Positions 25,993 through 35,300 of a stretch of DNA of 64,000 bases are shown in pieces. This stretch comes from Halieaceae bacterium (GTDB lineage Bacteria; Pseudomonadota; Gammaproteobacteria; Pseudomonadales; Halieaceae): NCBI GenBank assembly GCA_902547755.1, contig CACCPA010000004.1:1-64000 (forward strand). The letters run 5' to 3'. Numbering within the stretch: position 1 is the first letter of the stretch; every line of letters starts with the position of its first letter. A model generated the notes under the pieces. The model was not told where the DNA came from, made no database searches, and was given only the letters and a program-made list of their open reading frames with translations. A program made the translations under genes and the position numbers.

Positions 25993-26967
25993 TTATGCGC
26001 AACTTAACAACAGCTTTCCAGCGTGAGCACCCAAGGACATGTAGGTCTGTGCTTCCAGGGCATCCTCTAGTTCGAATGTCTTGTCCATGAGCGGGCGCAT
26101 TTGACCGCTCTCGACGAGTGGCATGAGCTGCTCATCAACGTCGCGGAAACATCGCGCTTTCTCCTCGTGGGTCAGGCGTCGTAAGGTGCTGCCGGTCAAG
26201 GTTGCGCGCTTCATAAGTAGCTGAGTCAGGTCGATTGTGGCCTGACCGCCCCGCATTAGCCCGATGCAGGCAATTCGCCCATCAACAGCAAGACACTCAA
26301 GATTAAATTGTTCGAAATCACCGCCAACCATATCAAGTACGACGTCTACACCCCCTAACACACCGTGTTGCGCGCACTGCTCTGTAAGTGGCGCCGCGTT
26401 GTAGTTCAGACAAAAATCGGCGCCGATATCGGCAAGCAGCTGACACTTATCGGCCGAGCCTGCGGTTGCAATGACGCGACAGTTCATCGACTTACCTAGC
26501 TGTACTGCAATGTTGCCGATACCACTGGTGCCACCGTGCACCAGCAAGGTCTCGGCGTGTTTCAGTCCGGCACGAACAACTACGTTGTACCAGACTGTGA
26601 GAAATGCCTCGGGAAGGCAGGCTGCAACTTTCATATCAATCGCCGCAGGCACGCGCAAGGTGCACTCTGCTTTGGCCTTGGCCTGTGTCGCGTAGCCGCC
26701 ACCGTGAACAAGCGCGCAGACCCGCTCACCTGTGGCGAAGCCGCTGCGCTCGCCTGCTACGCGGATTGTTCCCGACACCTCGAGCCCCATGACAGGGCTC
26801 GCATCTGCAGGTGGTGGATAAAACCCCATACGCTGTAGCACGTCGGCTCTGTTGATACCGGCATAAGCCACATCGATGACAACTTCGTCGGCAGCACAGC
26901 TTAGGTCTTCGGCCTCTCTCAGCTCGAGGGTTTCAGGGTCTTCTATGTGAACATAGTGGTGTGACAT
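25993..26967 (-). CDS. Quinone oxidoreductase, zeta-crystallin/PIG3-like (MDR superfamily)
   Basis: A 324-residue medium-chain dehydrogenase/reductase without the structural-zinc cysteines. Motifs are AGINRADVLQRMGFYPPP (about 36-53), typical of PIG3/QorA proteins, and the NADPH-binding LLVHGGTSGIGNIAVQLGK (about 141-159). It probably reduces quinones or activated double bonds with NADPH. It is divergent from the Fe-alcohol dehydrogenase gene, with about 100 bases between the two starts. Confidence 0.92.
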   Translation of the reverse strand: MSHHYVHIEDPETLELREAEDLSCAADEVVIDVAYAGINRADVLQRMGFYPPPADASPVMGLEVSGTIRVAGERSGFATGERVCALVHGGGYATQAKAKAECTLRVPAAIDMKVAACLPEAFLTVWYNVVVRAGLKHAETLLVHGGTSGIGNIAVQLGKSMNCRVIATAGSADKCQLLADIGADFCLNYNAAPLTEQCAQHGVLGGVDVVLDMVGGDFEQFNLECLAVDGRIACIGLMRGGQATIDLTQLLMKRATLTGSTLRRLTHEEKARCFRDVDEQLMPLVESGQMRPLMDKTFELEDALEAQTYMSLGAHAGKLLLSCA

Positions 26968-27069
26968 AGTGGCGCTTAATCGATCCTCGAGTTACTGTTA
27001 AAAACAAAATACAACAATTTGGCGAGCATAGCGGCTAATCGCGTGTCGCAGCAAAGTCAGGGGCAAATC

Positions 27070-28275
27070 ATGGCTAAACCAATGTTTCTTCGTAAGCTCA
27101 AAAACCGAATCTTTTTTGCAATGGCAAAAGTCATCGCAGGCAAGCCGAAAGGCAACTACATGGCGTTTGTCGGCAAAGCAAGTTGCGCACGCCTATGTGA
27201 TCGTATCGTCGAGCTAGGACATACCTCGGTTCTGGTGGTAACGGACAGAGCGCTCAGAGATCTCGGCCTGGCGGATGAGGCTGTTGCTGGCCTCAACCGC
27301 GATGGCGTAACGCTGACTTGGTACGACAAAGTAGACCCTGATCCTACGTACGGTCATGTAGAGGAAGGCGCGCGCATTCTGAAAGAGTCTGGTGCGACCG
27401 CGATCCTCGCGGTTGGCGGTGGTTCGTCTATTGATTGTGCAAAAGTCATCGCGTTTAGGAAGTATAACGACGGCGATATGACCAAGTGGGCGGGCATGGG
27501 CAACGGTCCCGATGAAGCAGCGCCATTGTTCGTGATTCCAACGACTTCGGGTACGGGCAGCGAAGCGACAATGGGCGCCGTTATTACGAATCAGGCTTCG
27601 CACAAGAAAGAGATCATTGGTGGTGAAGCCATTCATCCTAAGGCAGTCGCTTTGGATGCCTGTCTTATGGTGGGTCTACCTAAGCCCATCACAGCGGCGA
27701 CGGGTATCGATGCGTTAACACATGGTATCGAGGCTTATATCTCGACCTGGGAGCGTGGTAACCGGACTGAAATGGGCCGTATATCCGTTCAAGGAGTTTT
27801 TCGATGGCTTCGAATGGCCTGTGAGGAGCCTGGCAATATGGATGCGCGAGAGGGTATGGCGCTTGCGGCTTATAACGCAGGCGTCGCCATCAACCAGGTC
27901 AATGTCGGTAACGTGCACGCTATCGCGCATCAGCTAGGCGCCAATTTTGGCATACCTCACGGGCACGCGAATGCGCTGGTGCTACCACACGTACTGACGC
28001 TTTACGGAGATACGGCGGTCGATCGCTTAGCTGAGCTTGCTGTGGCAACCGGCATTTCAGATTCGGGTCATCCTGAGACACGTGCACGGGCTTTCATTGC
28101 TGAAGTCGAAAAGCTGATTGCCGATGTTGGCATTGCTCCGACGGACCCACGCATCAAGCGCGATAAGTTTGATGTTATTGCCGAGGCGGCCATGGACGAG
28201 GGTGATGGCTACTTCTGTCCTAGACAGCTTGAGAAGTCGGAGATTCTAAATCTTCTTGAGGCGATTTCAGAATAA
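27070..28275 (+). CDS. Iron-containing alcohol dehydrogenase
   Basis: A 401-residue family III alcohol dehydrogenase. Starting at the ATG at 27070 uses AGGGG 7 bases upstream; a TTG at 27019 would add 17 residues without support. NAD-binding VGGGSSIDCAKVIAF, the phosphate-contacting PTTSGTGSEAT, and metal-binding His residues (ALTHGIEAY, NVHAIAHQLG, GIPHGHANALVLP) are present. It interconverts an alcohol and an aldehyde with NAD(P)H; the substrate is unknown. Its last 56 bases overlap the 3' end of the converging esterase gene. Confidence 0.93.
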   Translation: MAKPMFLRKLKNRIFFAMAKVIAGKPKGNYMAFVGKASCARLCDRIVELGHTSVLVVTDRALRDLGLADEAVAGLNRDGVTLTWYDKVDPDPTYGHVEEGARILKESGATAILAVGGGSSIDCAKVIAFRKYNDGDMTKWAGMGNGPDEAAPLFVIPTTSGTGSEATMGAVITNQASHKKEIIGGEAIHPKAVALDACLMVGLPKPITAATGIDALTHGIEAYISTWERGNRTEMGRISVQGVFRWLRMACEEPGNMDAREGMALAAYNAGVAINQVNVGNVHAIAHQLGANFGIPHGHANALVLPHVLTLYGDTAVDRLAELAVATGISDSGHPETRARAFIAEVEKLIADVGIAPTDPRIKRDKFDVIAEAAMDEGDGYFCPRQLEKSEILNLLEAISE

Positions 28276-29149
28276 GCGGTGTTGCTAGCCACTGGCTCGC
28301 AATCCGCACGGCTTCCCTAAAATGCTCTGAGTCACCCTCAGAGCATACGAATCCATGGCTTGCTTGGGGCAGGTGCTTATAGGTTATCTTGCAGCCTGAT
28401 CGGTGAAGCCTAACGGCAAACCGAGCTCCGTCGTCACGAATTGGATCTCGCTCGGCTGTAATTATCAGTGTCCTAGGGAATAGGTTAAGCGTTGTCCGCC
28501 GTCCCGGGAACATTCGCTCCAATGCGGGATTAGCCGGTGCCATACCATTCAGATAGGTATCGCAGAACCATCGCATGTGTCGCGCTGGCACAAGACCCGT
28601 TTTAGCGTGCTCGGTGTAGGAGGGTAAATCACTGATGTAATGCTGAGTGGCCGGATAGATCGACAAACAGCCGGCGATGCCGCAGCGTTCCTGAAGCGCC
28701 AATGTCGAGGCGATGGCAAGGTTTCCGCCAGCGCTATCTCCCGCGAGGATGAACAAGCCGTTATTAGGGGCGAGATTATCCAAGTTGTCGAGCACCCACT
28801 TCGTCGCCTCAAAACAGTCATCGTGCGCTGCCGGGAAGGTGTGCTCTGGCGCAAGCCGGTAGTCGATCGAAATAAGGCTACAGCCGCTATTTAAACTCAG
28901 TGCTCGACAAAATCGATCGTGAGTCTCGAGGTTGCCCACGACGAAGCCGCCGCCGTGGGCATAAATCACCATGGGCTTATCCGCATTGCCATGGTACATG
29001 CGTAACCCTACCTGGCGGCCGTCTAGCTCAACACAAAGATTGCTGACTGCAATGGGGTCCAGCGGAGCACCACCCCACAGCTTTTCGTGGCGGCGCAGGT
29101 AGAGATAGCGCGCTGCTCGCGCAATGAACCGGTTAAGCAGCGACGTCAT
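28220..29149 (-). CDS. Alpha/beta hydrolase, hormone-sensitive-lipase family esterase
   Basis: About 309 residues from the ATG at 29149, which overlaps the upstream MBL hydrolase gene by 17 bases. Upstream in-frame starts exist but would overlap further. The HSL family oxyanion motif HGGGFVVG, nucleophile elbow GDSAGG, an acid in ERDPIRDDG and the His in ASHGFVCSEG form the expected triad. It should hydrolyse short-chain esters. The coupling to a beta-lactamase-fold hydrolase suggests sequential hydrolysis of the same acyl substrate; that is inference. Confidence 0.88.
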   Translation of the reverse strand: MTSLLNRFIARAARYLYLRRHEKLWGGAPLDPIAVSNLCVELDGRQVGLRMYHGNADKPMVIYAHGGGFVVGNLETHDRFCRALSLNSGCSLISIDYRLAPEHTFPAAHDDCFEATKWVLDNLDNLAPNNGLFILAGDSAGGNLAIASTLALQERCGIAGCLSIYPATQHYISDLPSYTEHAKTGLVPARHMRWFCDTYLNGMAPANPALERMFPGRRTTLNLFPRTLIITAERDPIRDDGARFAVRLHRSGCKITYKHLPQASHGFVCSEGDSEHFREAVRIASQWLATPLILKSPQEDLESPTSQAV

Positions 29150-30221
29150 CTGCGTGGATGAACTCCGAGTTTGGGTTGGCAGTGTAGGTGTAAAGTCCAT
29201 CGGCATTGACGTCGCGAGTGACGTTTCCGCGCTGAACCAAGTAGTTCAGGTGCGCAATGGTTTCACCTGTGGCCAAGTGCACTTCGTGTTCTTTTAACTC
29301 GCGATTAAACAGATGCACGAAGCATTCGGGAACGGTCTTCGCCTCAGCCAAGTTGTTATAGAGCCTCGCAAGCGATTGACGGTGGCTGTCTATAATCTGG
29401 TTGAGGCGTGTTCTCGCGCCTTTGAATGGCGACTGGTGTGCGGGTAGTACCAGCAGATCTTCTGGCAGAATATCGAGTAGGCGCGTGTTTGAGGACAGCC
29501 AATACTCCAACGGATTCCCATCTGGCTCAGTGGGGAATACCGATACGTTAGGCGTAATTCTTGGGAGAATTTGGTCACCGGCAATGATGAGCTTTAGACC
29601 CGGGCAATACAGACAGGCGTGCTCAGGAGAGTGACCTTGGCCGATAACCACCTGCCAATAATGATCGCCGATATTAATGGTCTCTAGGTCCACAATGCGT
29701 CGATAACTGTGCGGCAATGGTTCGGACATTTTTCCAAAGGTGCCAAAACGCTGCTGGTAGCTCGCCATCATGTCGTCACTGAACCCCGCGCGTTTGTAAA
29801 ACTGCAACGCCGTACTCGGCACCTCGTCGGAGGTATAACTTAGAAGCAGACTGCCATTTAGGTATTCGCTTCGCGTCATCCACACCTCGCAATCAAAGCG
29901 CTCGCAGAGCCATCCGGCTAAACCGATGTGATCGGGGTGTAAGTGAGTACAAATGACGCGAACGATGGGCTTTCCTTGCATAAATCCCGTAAACAGCGAC
30001 TCCCATTGCGCCTTAGCGCTGTCGAGCTTCATGCAGGTATCCACAACTGTCCAACCGTCTACCTCTTCGAGCAACCAAATATTGATGTGATCGAGCCCGC
30101 CAGGCATTTCAAATCGCACCCACCAGACCCCGGGCGCGACTTCAAGTGGCTCACCGTATCCAACGGGACTCTTTCGTCCCCAGGGATAGACGAGTCCCCT
30201 GTATTCTTCGTTCACCAACAT
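29133..30221 (-). CDS. MBL-fold metallo-hydrolase
   Basis: A 362-residue metallo-beta-lactamase-fold protein with the zinc motif CTHLHPDHIGLAGWL, a further ligand His in GQGHSPEHACLY, and Asp in IIAGDQILPR. The C-terminal ~100 residues form a helical extension (GARTRLNQIIDSHRQSLARL) like that in the MBL group with a winged-helix tail, which often acts on thioesters or CoA esters. The substrate is unknown. It is the first gene of a two-gene unit with the esterase and is divergent from the aminotransferase across a palindrome. Confidence 0.87.
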   Translation of the reverse strand: MLVNEEYRGLVYPWGRKSPVGYGEPLEVAPGVWWVRFEMPGGLDHINIWLLEEVDGWTVVDTCMKLDSAKAQWESLFTGFMQGKPIVRVICTHLHPDHIGLAGWLCERFDCEVWMTRSEYLNGSLLLSYTSDEVPSTALQFYKRAGFSDDMMASYQQRFGTFGKMSEPLPHSYRRIVDLETINIGDHYWQVVIGQGHSPEHACLYCPGLKLIIAGDQILPRITPNVSVFPTEPDGNPLEYWLSSNTRLLDILPEDLLVLPAHQSPFKGARTRLNQIIDSHRQSLARLYNNLAEAKTVPECFVHLFNRELKEHEVHLATGETIAHLNYLVQRGNVTRDVNADGLYTYTANPNSEFIHADDVAA

Positions 30222-30250
30222 TCTTTGGAATTTCCTTGAATAAGAGCACT

Positions 30251-30269
30251 CTTACCCGATCGGGGTAAG
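30251..30269. promoter_or_regulatory. Putative operator palindrome in the divergent promoter region
   Basis: CTTACCC and GGGTAAG flank five bases (GATCG) in the 100-base space between the MBL hydrolase and aminotransferase genes. A perfect TATAAT at 30296-30301 lies 27 bases downstream of the palindrome toward the aminotransferase and has no good -35. This layout suits an activator or repressor site. Confidence 0.4.
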
Positions 30270-30321
30270 GCGCCGCCGGGCGTGCTTGTGGACAATATAA
30301 TCATCAACTGGAGATCATACC

Positions 30322-31689
30322 GTGAATGCGACCTTAGAAACGAATCAGCTACGACAACTTGATCAACAGCATCATTTGCATCCGTTCACTGATTTTCGTG
30401 ATTACGCGGCAAATGGCGGTCGTATTGTAAGCCGCGCTGAGCACATTTACATATACGACTCTGACGGCAATAAGATTCAAGATGCGATGTCCGGTCTATG
30501 GTGCTGCAGTCTTGGCTACAGCCAGGATGGCATCAAGAAAGCGGTCGCTGATCAGCTAATGGAGCTTCCGTTTTACAACAATTTCTTCAAGTGCTCTAAC
30601 CAACCCGCCGTCGAGCTGGCGACGCGTCTCTGTGACATGGCGCCGGCCAACTTTAATAAGGTGTTTTTCACAAACTCGGGGTCCGAGGCAAACGACACGC
30701 AGATCAAATTTGTGCACCGGTATTACGAGCTGCTGGGTAAGCCGAGTAAGCGGCTAATCATCAGCCGGAAAAATGCCTACCACGGCAGCACTATCGCAGC
30801 CGCATCGTTGGGTGGTATGAGTACCATGCACGAGCAAACTCAGGGGTTGGATTACATCCGCCACATTGAGCAGCCTTACTGGTTTGAGTTGGGTGGCGAT
30901 ATGAGTCCCGACGAGTTTGGGCTGTGGGCAGCAAACGAGTTGACGAAGAAAATTGATGAGCTCGGCGAGGACAATATCGCAGCGTTCATTGCTGAGCCTA
31001 TTCAAGGTGCTGGCGGTGTCATCATTCCGCCTGATACCTATTGGCCAGCGGTTCAGAAGATTTTGGATGAGCGCGATATCTTGTTTATTTCTGACGAGGT
31101 AATTTGTGGCTTTGGTCGGACCGGCAATTTGTTTGGCTTCCAAACTTACGAAACGAAGCCCGATCTCATCACGTTTGCGAAGGCCGTCACTAATGGCTAC
31201 ATGCCCCTTGGTGGAAGCCTCGTAAGTGACAAAGTGGCCGATGTCTTGCTGGGCCACGGCGGTGAGTTTGCGCATGGTTTGACCTATTCGGGTCACCCAG
31301 CCTCATGTGCGGCCGGGCTTGCAACAATGGACGTGCTTCAAAATACGTCGATTCTCGAATCGTCTGCCAATGACCTGGCACCTTATTTCGCTCAGGCGCT
31401 TGAGTCGTTGGTAGATCATCCGGTGGTCGGACAGGTCAGAGCAAAAGGCTTGGTCGCTGCGGTCGAACTGGTTAAAGATAAAGGGTCGCGGGAGCGCTTG
31501 GCACCGGAGTCTGGGGGCGCCGTATACACGCGTGATAGAGCCATTGAAAACGGACTGATGGTGCGACAAACGGGTGATGCGATGATTATGTCGCCACCCT
31601 TTGTGACATCGACTGAAGAAGTCGACGCGCTCGTCTCAAAACTGACCTTGGCTCTGGATAAGACGGCAGCGTTTTACAACGTAAAATAG
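30322..31689 (+). CDS. Class III aminotransferase (omega-amino acid:pyruvate type)
   Basis: A 455-residue PLP enzyme. It shows the pattern of class III transaminases: [15 protein letters not shown] near the N-terminus, [15 protein letters not shown], the PLP-pocket [14 protein letters not shown] with its Asp, and the Schiff-base lysine in [16 protein letters not shown]. The AMSGLWC opening is characteristic of omega-amino acid or taurine/putrescine-type enzymes using pyruvate. The substrate could be a polyamine or beta-alanine; it is undetermined. The GTG start has GGAG 7-8 bases upstream. Confidence 0.92.
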   Translation: MNATLETNQLRQLDQQHHLHPFTDFRDYAANGGRIVSRAEHIYIYDSDGNKIQDAMSGLWCCSLGYSQDGIKKAVADQLMELPFYNNFFKCSNQPAVELATRLCDMAPANFNKVFFTNSGSEANDTQIKFVHRYYELLGKPSKRLIISRKNAYHGSTIAAASLGGMSTMHEQTQGLDYIRHIEQPYWFELGGDMSPDEFGLWAANELTKKIDELGEDNIAAFIAEPIQGAGGVIIPPDTYWPAVQKILDERDILFISDEVICGFGRTGNLFGFQTYETKPDLITFAKAVTNGYMPLGGSLVSDKVADVLLGHGGEFAHGLTYSGHPASCAAGLATMDVLQNTSILESSANDLAPYFAQALESLVDHPVVGQVRAKGLVAAVELVKDKGSRERLAPESGGAVYTRDRAIENGLMVRQTGDAMIMSPPFVTSTEEVDALVSKLTLALDKTAAFYNVK

Positions 31690-31732
31690 CGGCGCGGGCA
31701 ATCCCTAATGGCGGTTACGCCGTATCAGCCAC

Positions 31733-32227
31733 ATGACGTTGATAGAAAAAACCTGGTTTAACGCCGTGTGGTTCCAGACCACCTGGTTTAGTTGTGTCCT
31801 CGGTAGAGAGGACTGGATGTTGCTGACGTTCGCGCTCATAGCTTTCCACTACGCGGCGGTTGCAGATATTCGCTCCGAACTCAATCGAGTGCTGCCGTGT
31901 GCGGCCCTTGGTGTTGGTGTTGATTTTACTCTGGCGATGACCGGTGTTTATTATTTTGGTGCGCCGTTGTTTCCGTTGTGGATGGTATGTCTTTGGTTTG
32001 TTTTTCCAACCGTGCTGCCAAGAGCCATGGCGTTTTTGTTTGAGAGCCGCTGGCGCCCCATTGTTTTGGGTGCGATAGCCCCTGCCAACTACTTAGCCGG
32101 AGCCAAGTTTGGTGCCGTCACATTGCCGCTTGGTGATGTCACCACGATGTTAATTCTGGTGCCGCTGTGGATGGTGATGCTGCCACTGATGGTGAAGTTC
32201 AGTCAGCGGGAGCTTGCAGCAGCTTAA
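31733..32227 (+). CDS. DUF2878 family membrane protein
   Basis: A 164-residue inner-membrane protein with about five helices. The opening, WFNAVWFQTTWFSCVLG, and the central FVFPTVLPRAMAFL resemble DUF2878. In other marine bacteria I recall this family beside cyclopropane-fatty-acid synthase, DUF1365 and chalcone-isomerase-like genes in oxidative-stress loci; those partners other than the last are not here. Its stop overlaps the next start (TAATG), so the pair is coupled. Function is unknown. Confidence 0.75.
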   Translation: MTLIEKTWFNAVWFQTTWFSCVLGREDWMLLTFALIAFHYAAVADIRSELNRVLPCAALGVGVDFTLAMTGVYYFGAPLFPLWMVCLWFVFPTVLPRAMAFLFESRWRPIVLGAIAPANYLAGAKFGAVTLPLGDVTTMLILVPLWMVMLPLMVKFSQRELAAA

Positions 32228-32778
32228 TGCCCATGGCTCGAGTAGTACTGTTCTTATGTCTCTGTGGCATCCCGCTTGTAGGTCTGAGCCAAGCTAAAGG
32301 CCCTGAGCCAGCGCCTTATGCCTCCGAGGTGCTGACACTCGAGCAAGCGCGGCCGTTGATTCTTGTGGGAAGCTCGCAGCTCCGCGTCGCATTTTTTAAG
32401 GTCTTCAATTCCAAGTTATTTACTAAAACCGGTCAGTGGAATGACCCCCATCACTCGTTCCGGTTTGAGCTCACCTATCAACGCAATATATCTGGTAGTT
32501 TTCTTGCCAAGCAGACAGCGAAGGAGTGGGATCATCTAGAGTTTGATGATCCTCGACGATCGGATTGGGAGGCAGCGGTCTTGGCCATGTGGCCTGATGT
32601 TAAAAAGGGCGACAAGATTGCCTTTGATGTCGACGAGCAAGGCATCAGTCGTTTTTTCTACAACGGAACCTGGGTCGGCAGCGTGGAAGATCCTGACTTC
32701 GCTTCCGCGTTTATTGCAATTTGGCTGTCTCCAAAAACGTCTCGGCCAGCGCACCGAGAAGGTTTGCTGGCCGAGTAG
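32227..32778 (+). CDS. Chalcone-isomerase-like secreted protein
   Basis: About 183 residues starting at the A of the upstream stop codon. A signal peptide (MARVVLFLCLCGIPLVGLSQA) is followed by a chalcone-isomerase-like fold region with LVGSSQLRVAFFKVFNSKLFTKTG, YQRNISGSFLAKQTAKEW and IAFDVDEQGISRFFYNG. Bacterial members lack proven isomerase activity and may bind fatty acids or related lipids in the periplasm. Pairing with DUF2878 supports a shared envelope-lipid role; this is inference. Confidence 0.75.
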   Translation: MPMARVVLFLCLCGIPLVGLSQAKGPEPAPYASEVLTLEQARPLILVGSSQLRVAFFKVFNSKLFTKTGQWNDPHHSFRFELTYQRNISGSFLAKQTAKEWDHLEFDDPRRSDWEAAVLAMWPDVKKGDKIAFDVDEQGISRFFYNGTWVGSVEDPDFASAFIAIWLSPKTSRPAHREGLLAE

Positions 32779-32801
32779 TTGGCTTTCACTGAAAGACGAT
32801 T

Positions 32802-35183
32802 TTAGTCCCAGCTAATGCCTGTGCGGATGCCGAAGGTTCTTGGACGCATGGGGCCAAAGAAGTGCGATGGCAAAATTCCGCCGTTCGCGTTGTAGCCGTC
32901 CCATGTGAACTCATCGAGCAGGTTTTCAGCGTAGGCCTGGATGTACCAGTTGTCGTCTGATTCGTAGCCGATACGCAGGTTAGTCACTGCGTAGGCATCG
33001 ATCATGCCCTCTGGATTGCCCTCCCAGCTGCCGCCGCGCTCACTTTCATAAGACACTTCGATGCTGCTCTTGATCATGCCGTTTTGCATGGGGAAGTCGA
33101 TGTCGAGCTTACCTGCGGCCGTGACTTCAGGTGCCCAGAAAACGCGACTACCTTCACAACCGAGGCCATCACCCTCGACGGCACCATCGGCCCCACAAAT
33201 CTCCGAGAGACCTGTCGCTTCTGTGTCGAGATAGCCCACCGAGAGATATAAGGTGGTGTTCTCGCTCATGGCGACAGTGGTTGATGCTTCGACACCGAAG
33301 CCATCGGTTTGGCCAACATTCAATACGCGACCCGAGAAGGCGTCTGTCACACCATCGTCTTCAAAGTCGACGTCGACGTAGCTGATGACCTGTGCATCCT
33401 TGTAGTCATACATGAAAGCGACGATGTCAAAGTTACCTGCACCGTCCAGATAGCTTGTCTTGAATCCTAGCTCGTAAGAGTCCATCTGCTCGGGTCTAAA
33501 TGAGCCGGGCAAATAGCCATCTCCCTGAGTAATACCTGTCTCATAGGCGGGCGGGTTACCTTGGTCATCTTGGATCCAGAAGCTACCAAAGCCACCTGAT
33601 TTAAAGCCTTGGGTATAGTTGGCAAATACCAAGGCGTCATCAGTGGGCGTCCACGTCACCGCGATTTTTGCAGTGGTATCACTCCATGACTTTGAGTCCT
33701 CGATGTACTCGGCGGTCGCAAAGCCATAGGTGAAGTAGGGACCTAAGTAGCTGTCGGGCTCGGGCACTAGGATGCCAAAGTCTTTATCGTCGCTCGTGTA
33801 TCGCAGGCCCACTGAAACGTTGAGTGTCTCGCTGAGGTCACGATCCATGCTGACATAAGCTGCCCAACCGCTGTACTTACCCTTAAGCATGCCAGTCTCA
33901 ACGAGATTGCCATCTGCACTCGGGTAGAAGTCAGTGTAGTAATCGGAGCACCCGCTGTAGAACTCGTAGCCGTAGTACTCGGCGTAGTAGTTCAAATAGT
34001 ACTGACACATCAGATCTTCAGAACCAATCGCAGCAAACTCGGCGTCCAGATCCTCATCATAGTAAGAAACACCCGCGTACCAGCCGAGAGGGCCCTCATC
34101 GTTGCTGGTCAGGCGCAGTTCCTGCTGGAAGTATTGGCCCGATTGACGGAACTGGAAGTTGTTGATGTTGAGCGGTGTGCCGTCGTAATCCTCTGAGTAG
34201 TAGTAATCGTGATCCTTGTAGCCCGTGTTCGAGGTCAAGGTCGCGAAGCCCAGATCGTAGTCAACAAAAACGCCGATGGTCAGCAAGTTGCCGTCGTCAC
34301 CCTCACCCGCTTCTAGGTCAGAGTCGATTTGCTCGCTTGTACCATCTAATGTGGTGTCGTCAACGATATAGCCGTCAAACGCATTCCAGATATCGCCGCT
34401 ATCAATTGCGCGATACATGGAACCAGACTGCTCTCTGTCTTCGTAGTCGACTACCGTATTGACAGACAATCGGTCATTCTCGTACGCGGTAGACCAACGC
34501 ACAGCCATCTTGCTGTGTTCGATTTCACGACGATTTGTCGCTACGTTTTTCGCGAATCCGCGTTCGCTTGAGGAATAGCCTGCAAGACGCATCGCAAAGC
34601 TGTCGTTGACCGGGATGTTGGTTGCGCCCTCAAATACAAAGTGACCACGCTGACCAAAATCGAGGTCCAGGTAGGCATCATCGGCACCGATCTCAGCTTT
34701 ACGAGTGTGGACGCTAAACGCACCGCCAATCGAGTTACGACCAAACAGGAAGCCCTGTGGTCCTCTCAGCACCTCGGCACGCTCAATATCAAAGAGGCTG
34801 GTAACGGCGGAACCGTTACGGCCCTCGTAAAGGTCGTTCTTAAAGAATGCAGACGATGGATCGCCGCCAACACCGAAGTCCTGTGTTCTTACACCGCGGA
34901 TACTAACCGCATCGATGTACGAGTCTTGAGAGTTACCGCTCACGCCAGGCGTGTAGGAAATCAGATCCTTGACGTCGTTGAGGTTTGTATCTTCGATAAA
35001 GTCGCCCGAAAGCGCAGTAATAGCTAGCGGGACGTCCATGACGCCCTGCTCACGCTTAGTCGCGGTAACGACAACTTCTTCAAGGGTTTGGGCGACGGCA
35101 GGTCCCGTGCCTACTAAAGCCGCCGAGACAGCTAGCGGCAAAATGAGTCGCGCATTGGGTTTAGCCCCGAATACCTTTGCCAT
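32802..35183 (-). CDS. TonB-dependent receptor, substrate unknown
   Basis: A 793-residue outer-membrane receptor. The signal peptide ends near GPAVA, the TonB box region reads TLEEVVVTATKRE, and the plug domain (about 45-165) includes IRGVRTQDFG and AEVLRGPQGFLFGRNSIGG. The barrel has many Asp- and Tyr-rich loops (YYLNYYAEYYGYEFYSG) with paired cysteines. It ends FGIRTGISWD, so the usual terminal aromatic is followed by one extra Asp. It lies downstream of a TPR-sulfotransferase and a LuxR regulator on the same strand, 117 bases after the former. The substrate cannot be told. Confidence 0.92.
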   Translation of the reverse strand: MAKVFGAKPNARLILPLAVSAALVGTGPAVAQTLEEVVVTATKREQGVMDVPLAITALSGDFIEDTNLNDVKDLISYTPGVSGNSQDSYIDAVSIRGVRTQDFGVGGDPSSAFFKNDLYEGRNGSAVTSLFDIERAEVLRGPQGFLFGRNSIGGAFSVHTRKAEIGADDAYLDLDFGQRGHFVFEGATNIPVNDSFAMRLAGYSSSERGFAKNVATNRREIEHSKMAVRWSTAYENDRLSVNTVVDYEDREQSGSMYRAIDSGDIWNAFDGYIVDDTTLDGTSEQIDSDLEAGEGDDGNLLTIGVFVDYDLGFATLTSNTGYKDHDYYYSEDYDGTPLNINNFQFRQSGQYFQQELRLTSNDEGPLGWYAGVSYYDEDLDAEFAAIGSEDLMCQYYLNYYAEYYGYEFYSGCSDYYTDFYPSADGNLVETGMLKGKYSGWAAYVSMDRDLSETLNVSVGLRYTSDDKDFGILVPEPDSYLGPYFTYGFATAEYIEDSKSWSDTTAKIAVTWTPTDDALVFANYTQGFKSGGFGSFWIQDDQGNPPAYETGITQGDGYLPGSFRPEQMDSYELGFKTSYLDGAGNFDIVAFMYDYKDAQVISYVDVDFEDDGVTDAFSGRVLNVGQTDGFGVEASTTVAMSENTTLYLSVGYLDTEATGLSEICGADGAVEGDGLGCEGSRVFWAPEVTAAGKLDIDFPMQNGMIKSSIEVSYESERGGSWEGNPEGMIDAYAVTNLRIGYESDDNWYIQAYAENLLDEFTWDGYNANGGILPSHFFGPMRPRTFGIRTGISWD

Positions 35184-35300
35184 AGTGGTTTCCTCATATG
35201 GGTTGGAGAAGTGTGCTGTGGCTATTTATCGGCCTACCTGCTCATTTTTTATAGGGAAGCGTCACGCTTCCTTTACATCGCGAGTCAGTATACTCATGAC

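Noticed and set aside
30754-31296. 180-residue minus-strand open frame
   Set aside because: It lies fully inside the class III aminotransferase gene, whose motifs are intact; the reverse frame has no recognisable domain or ribosome site.
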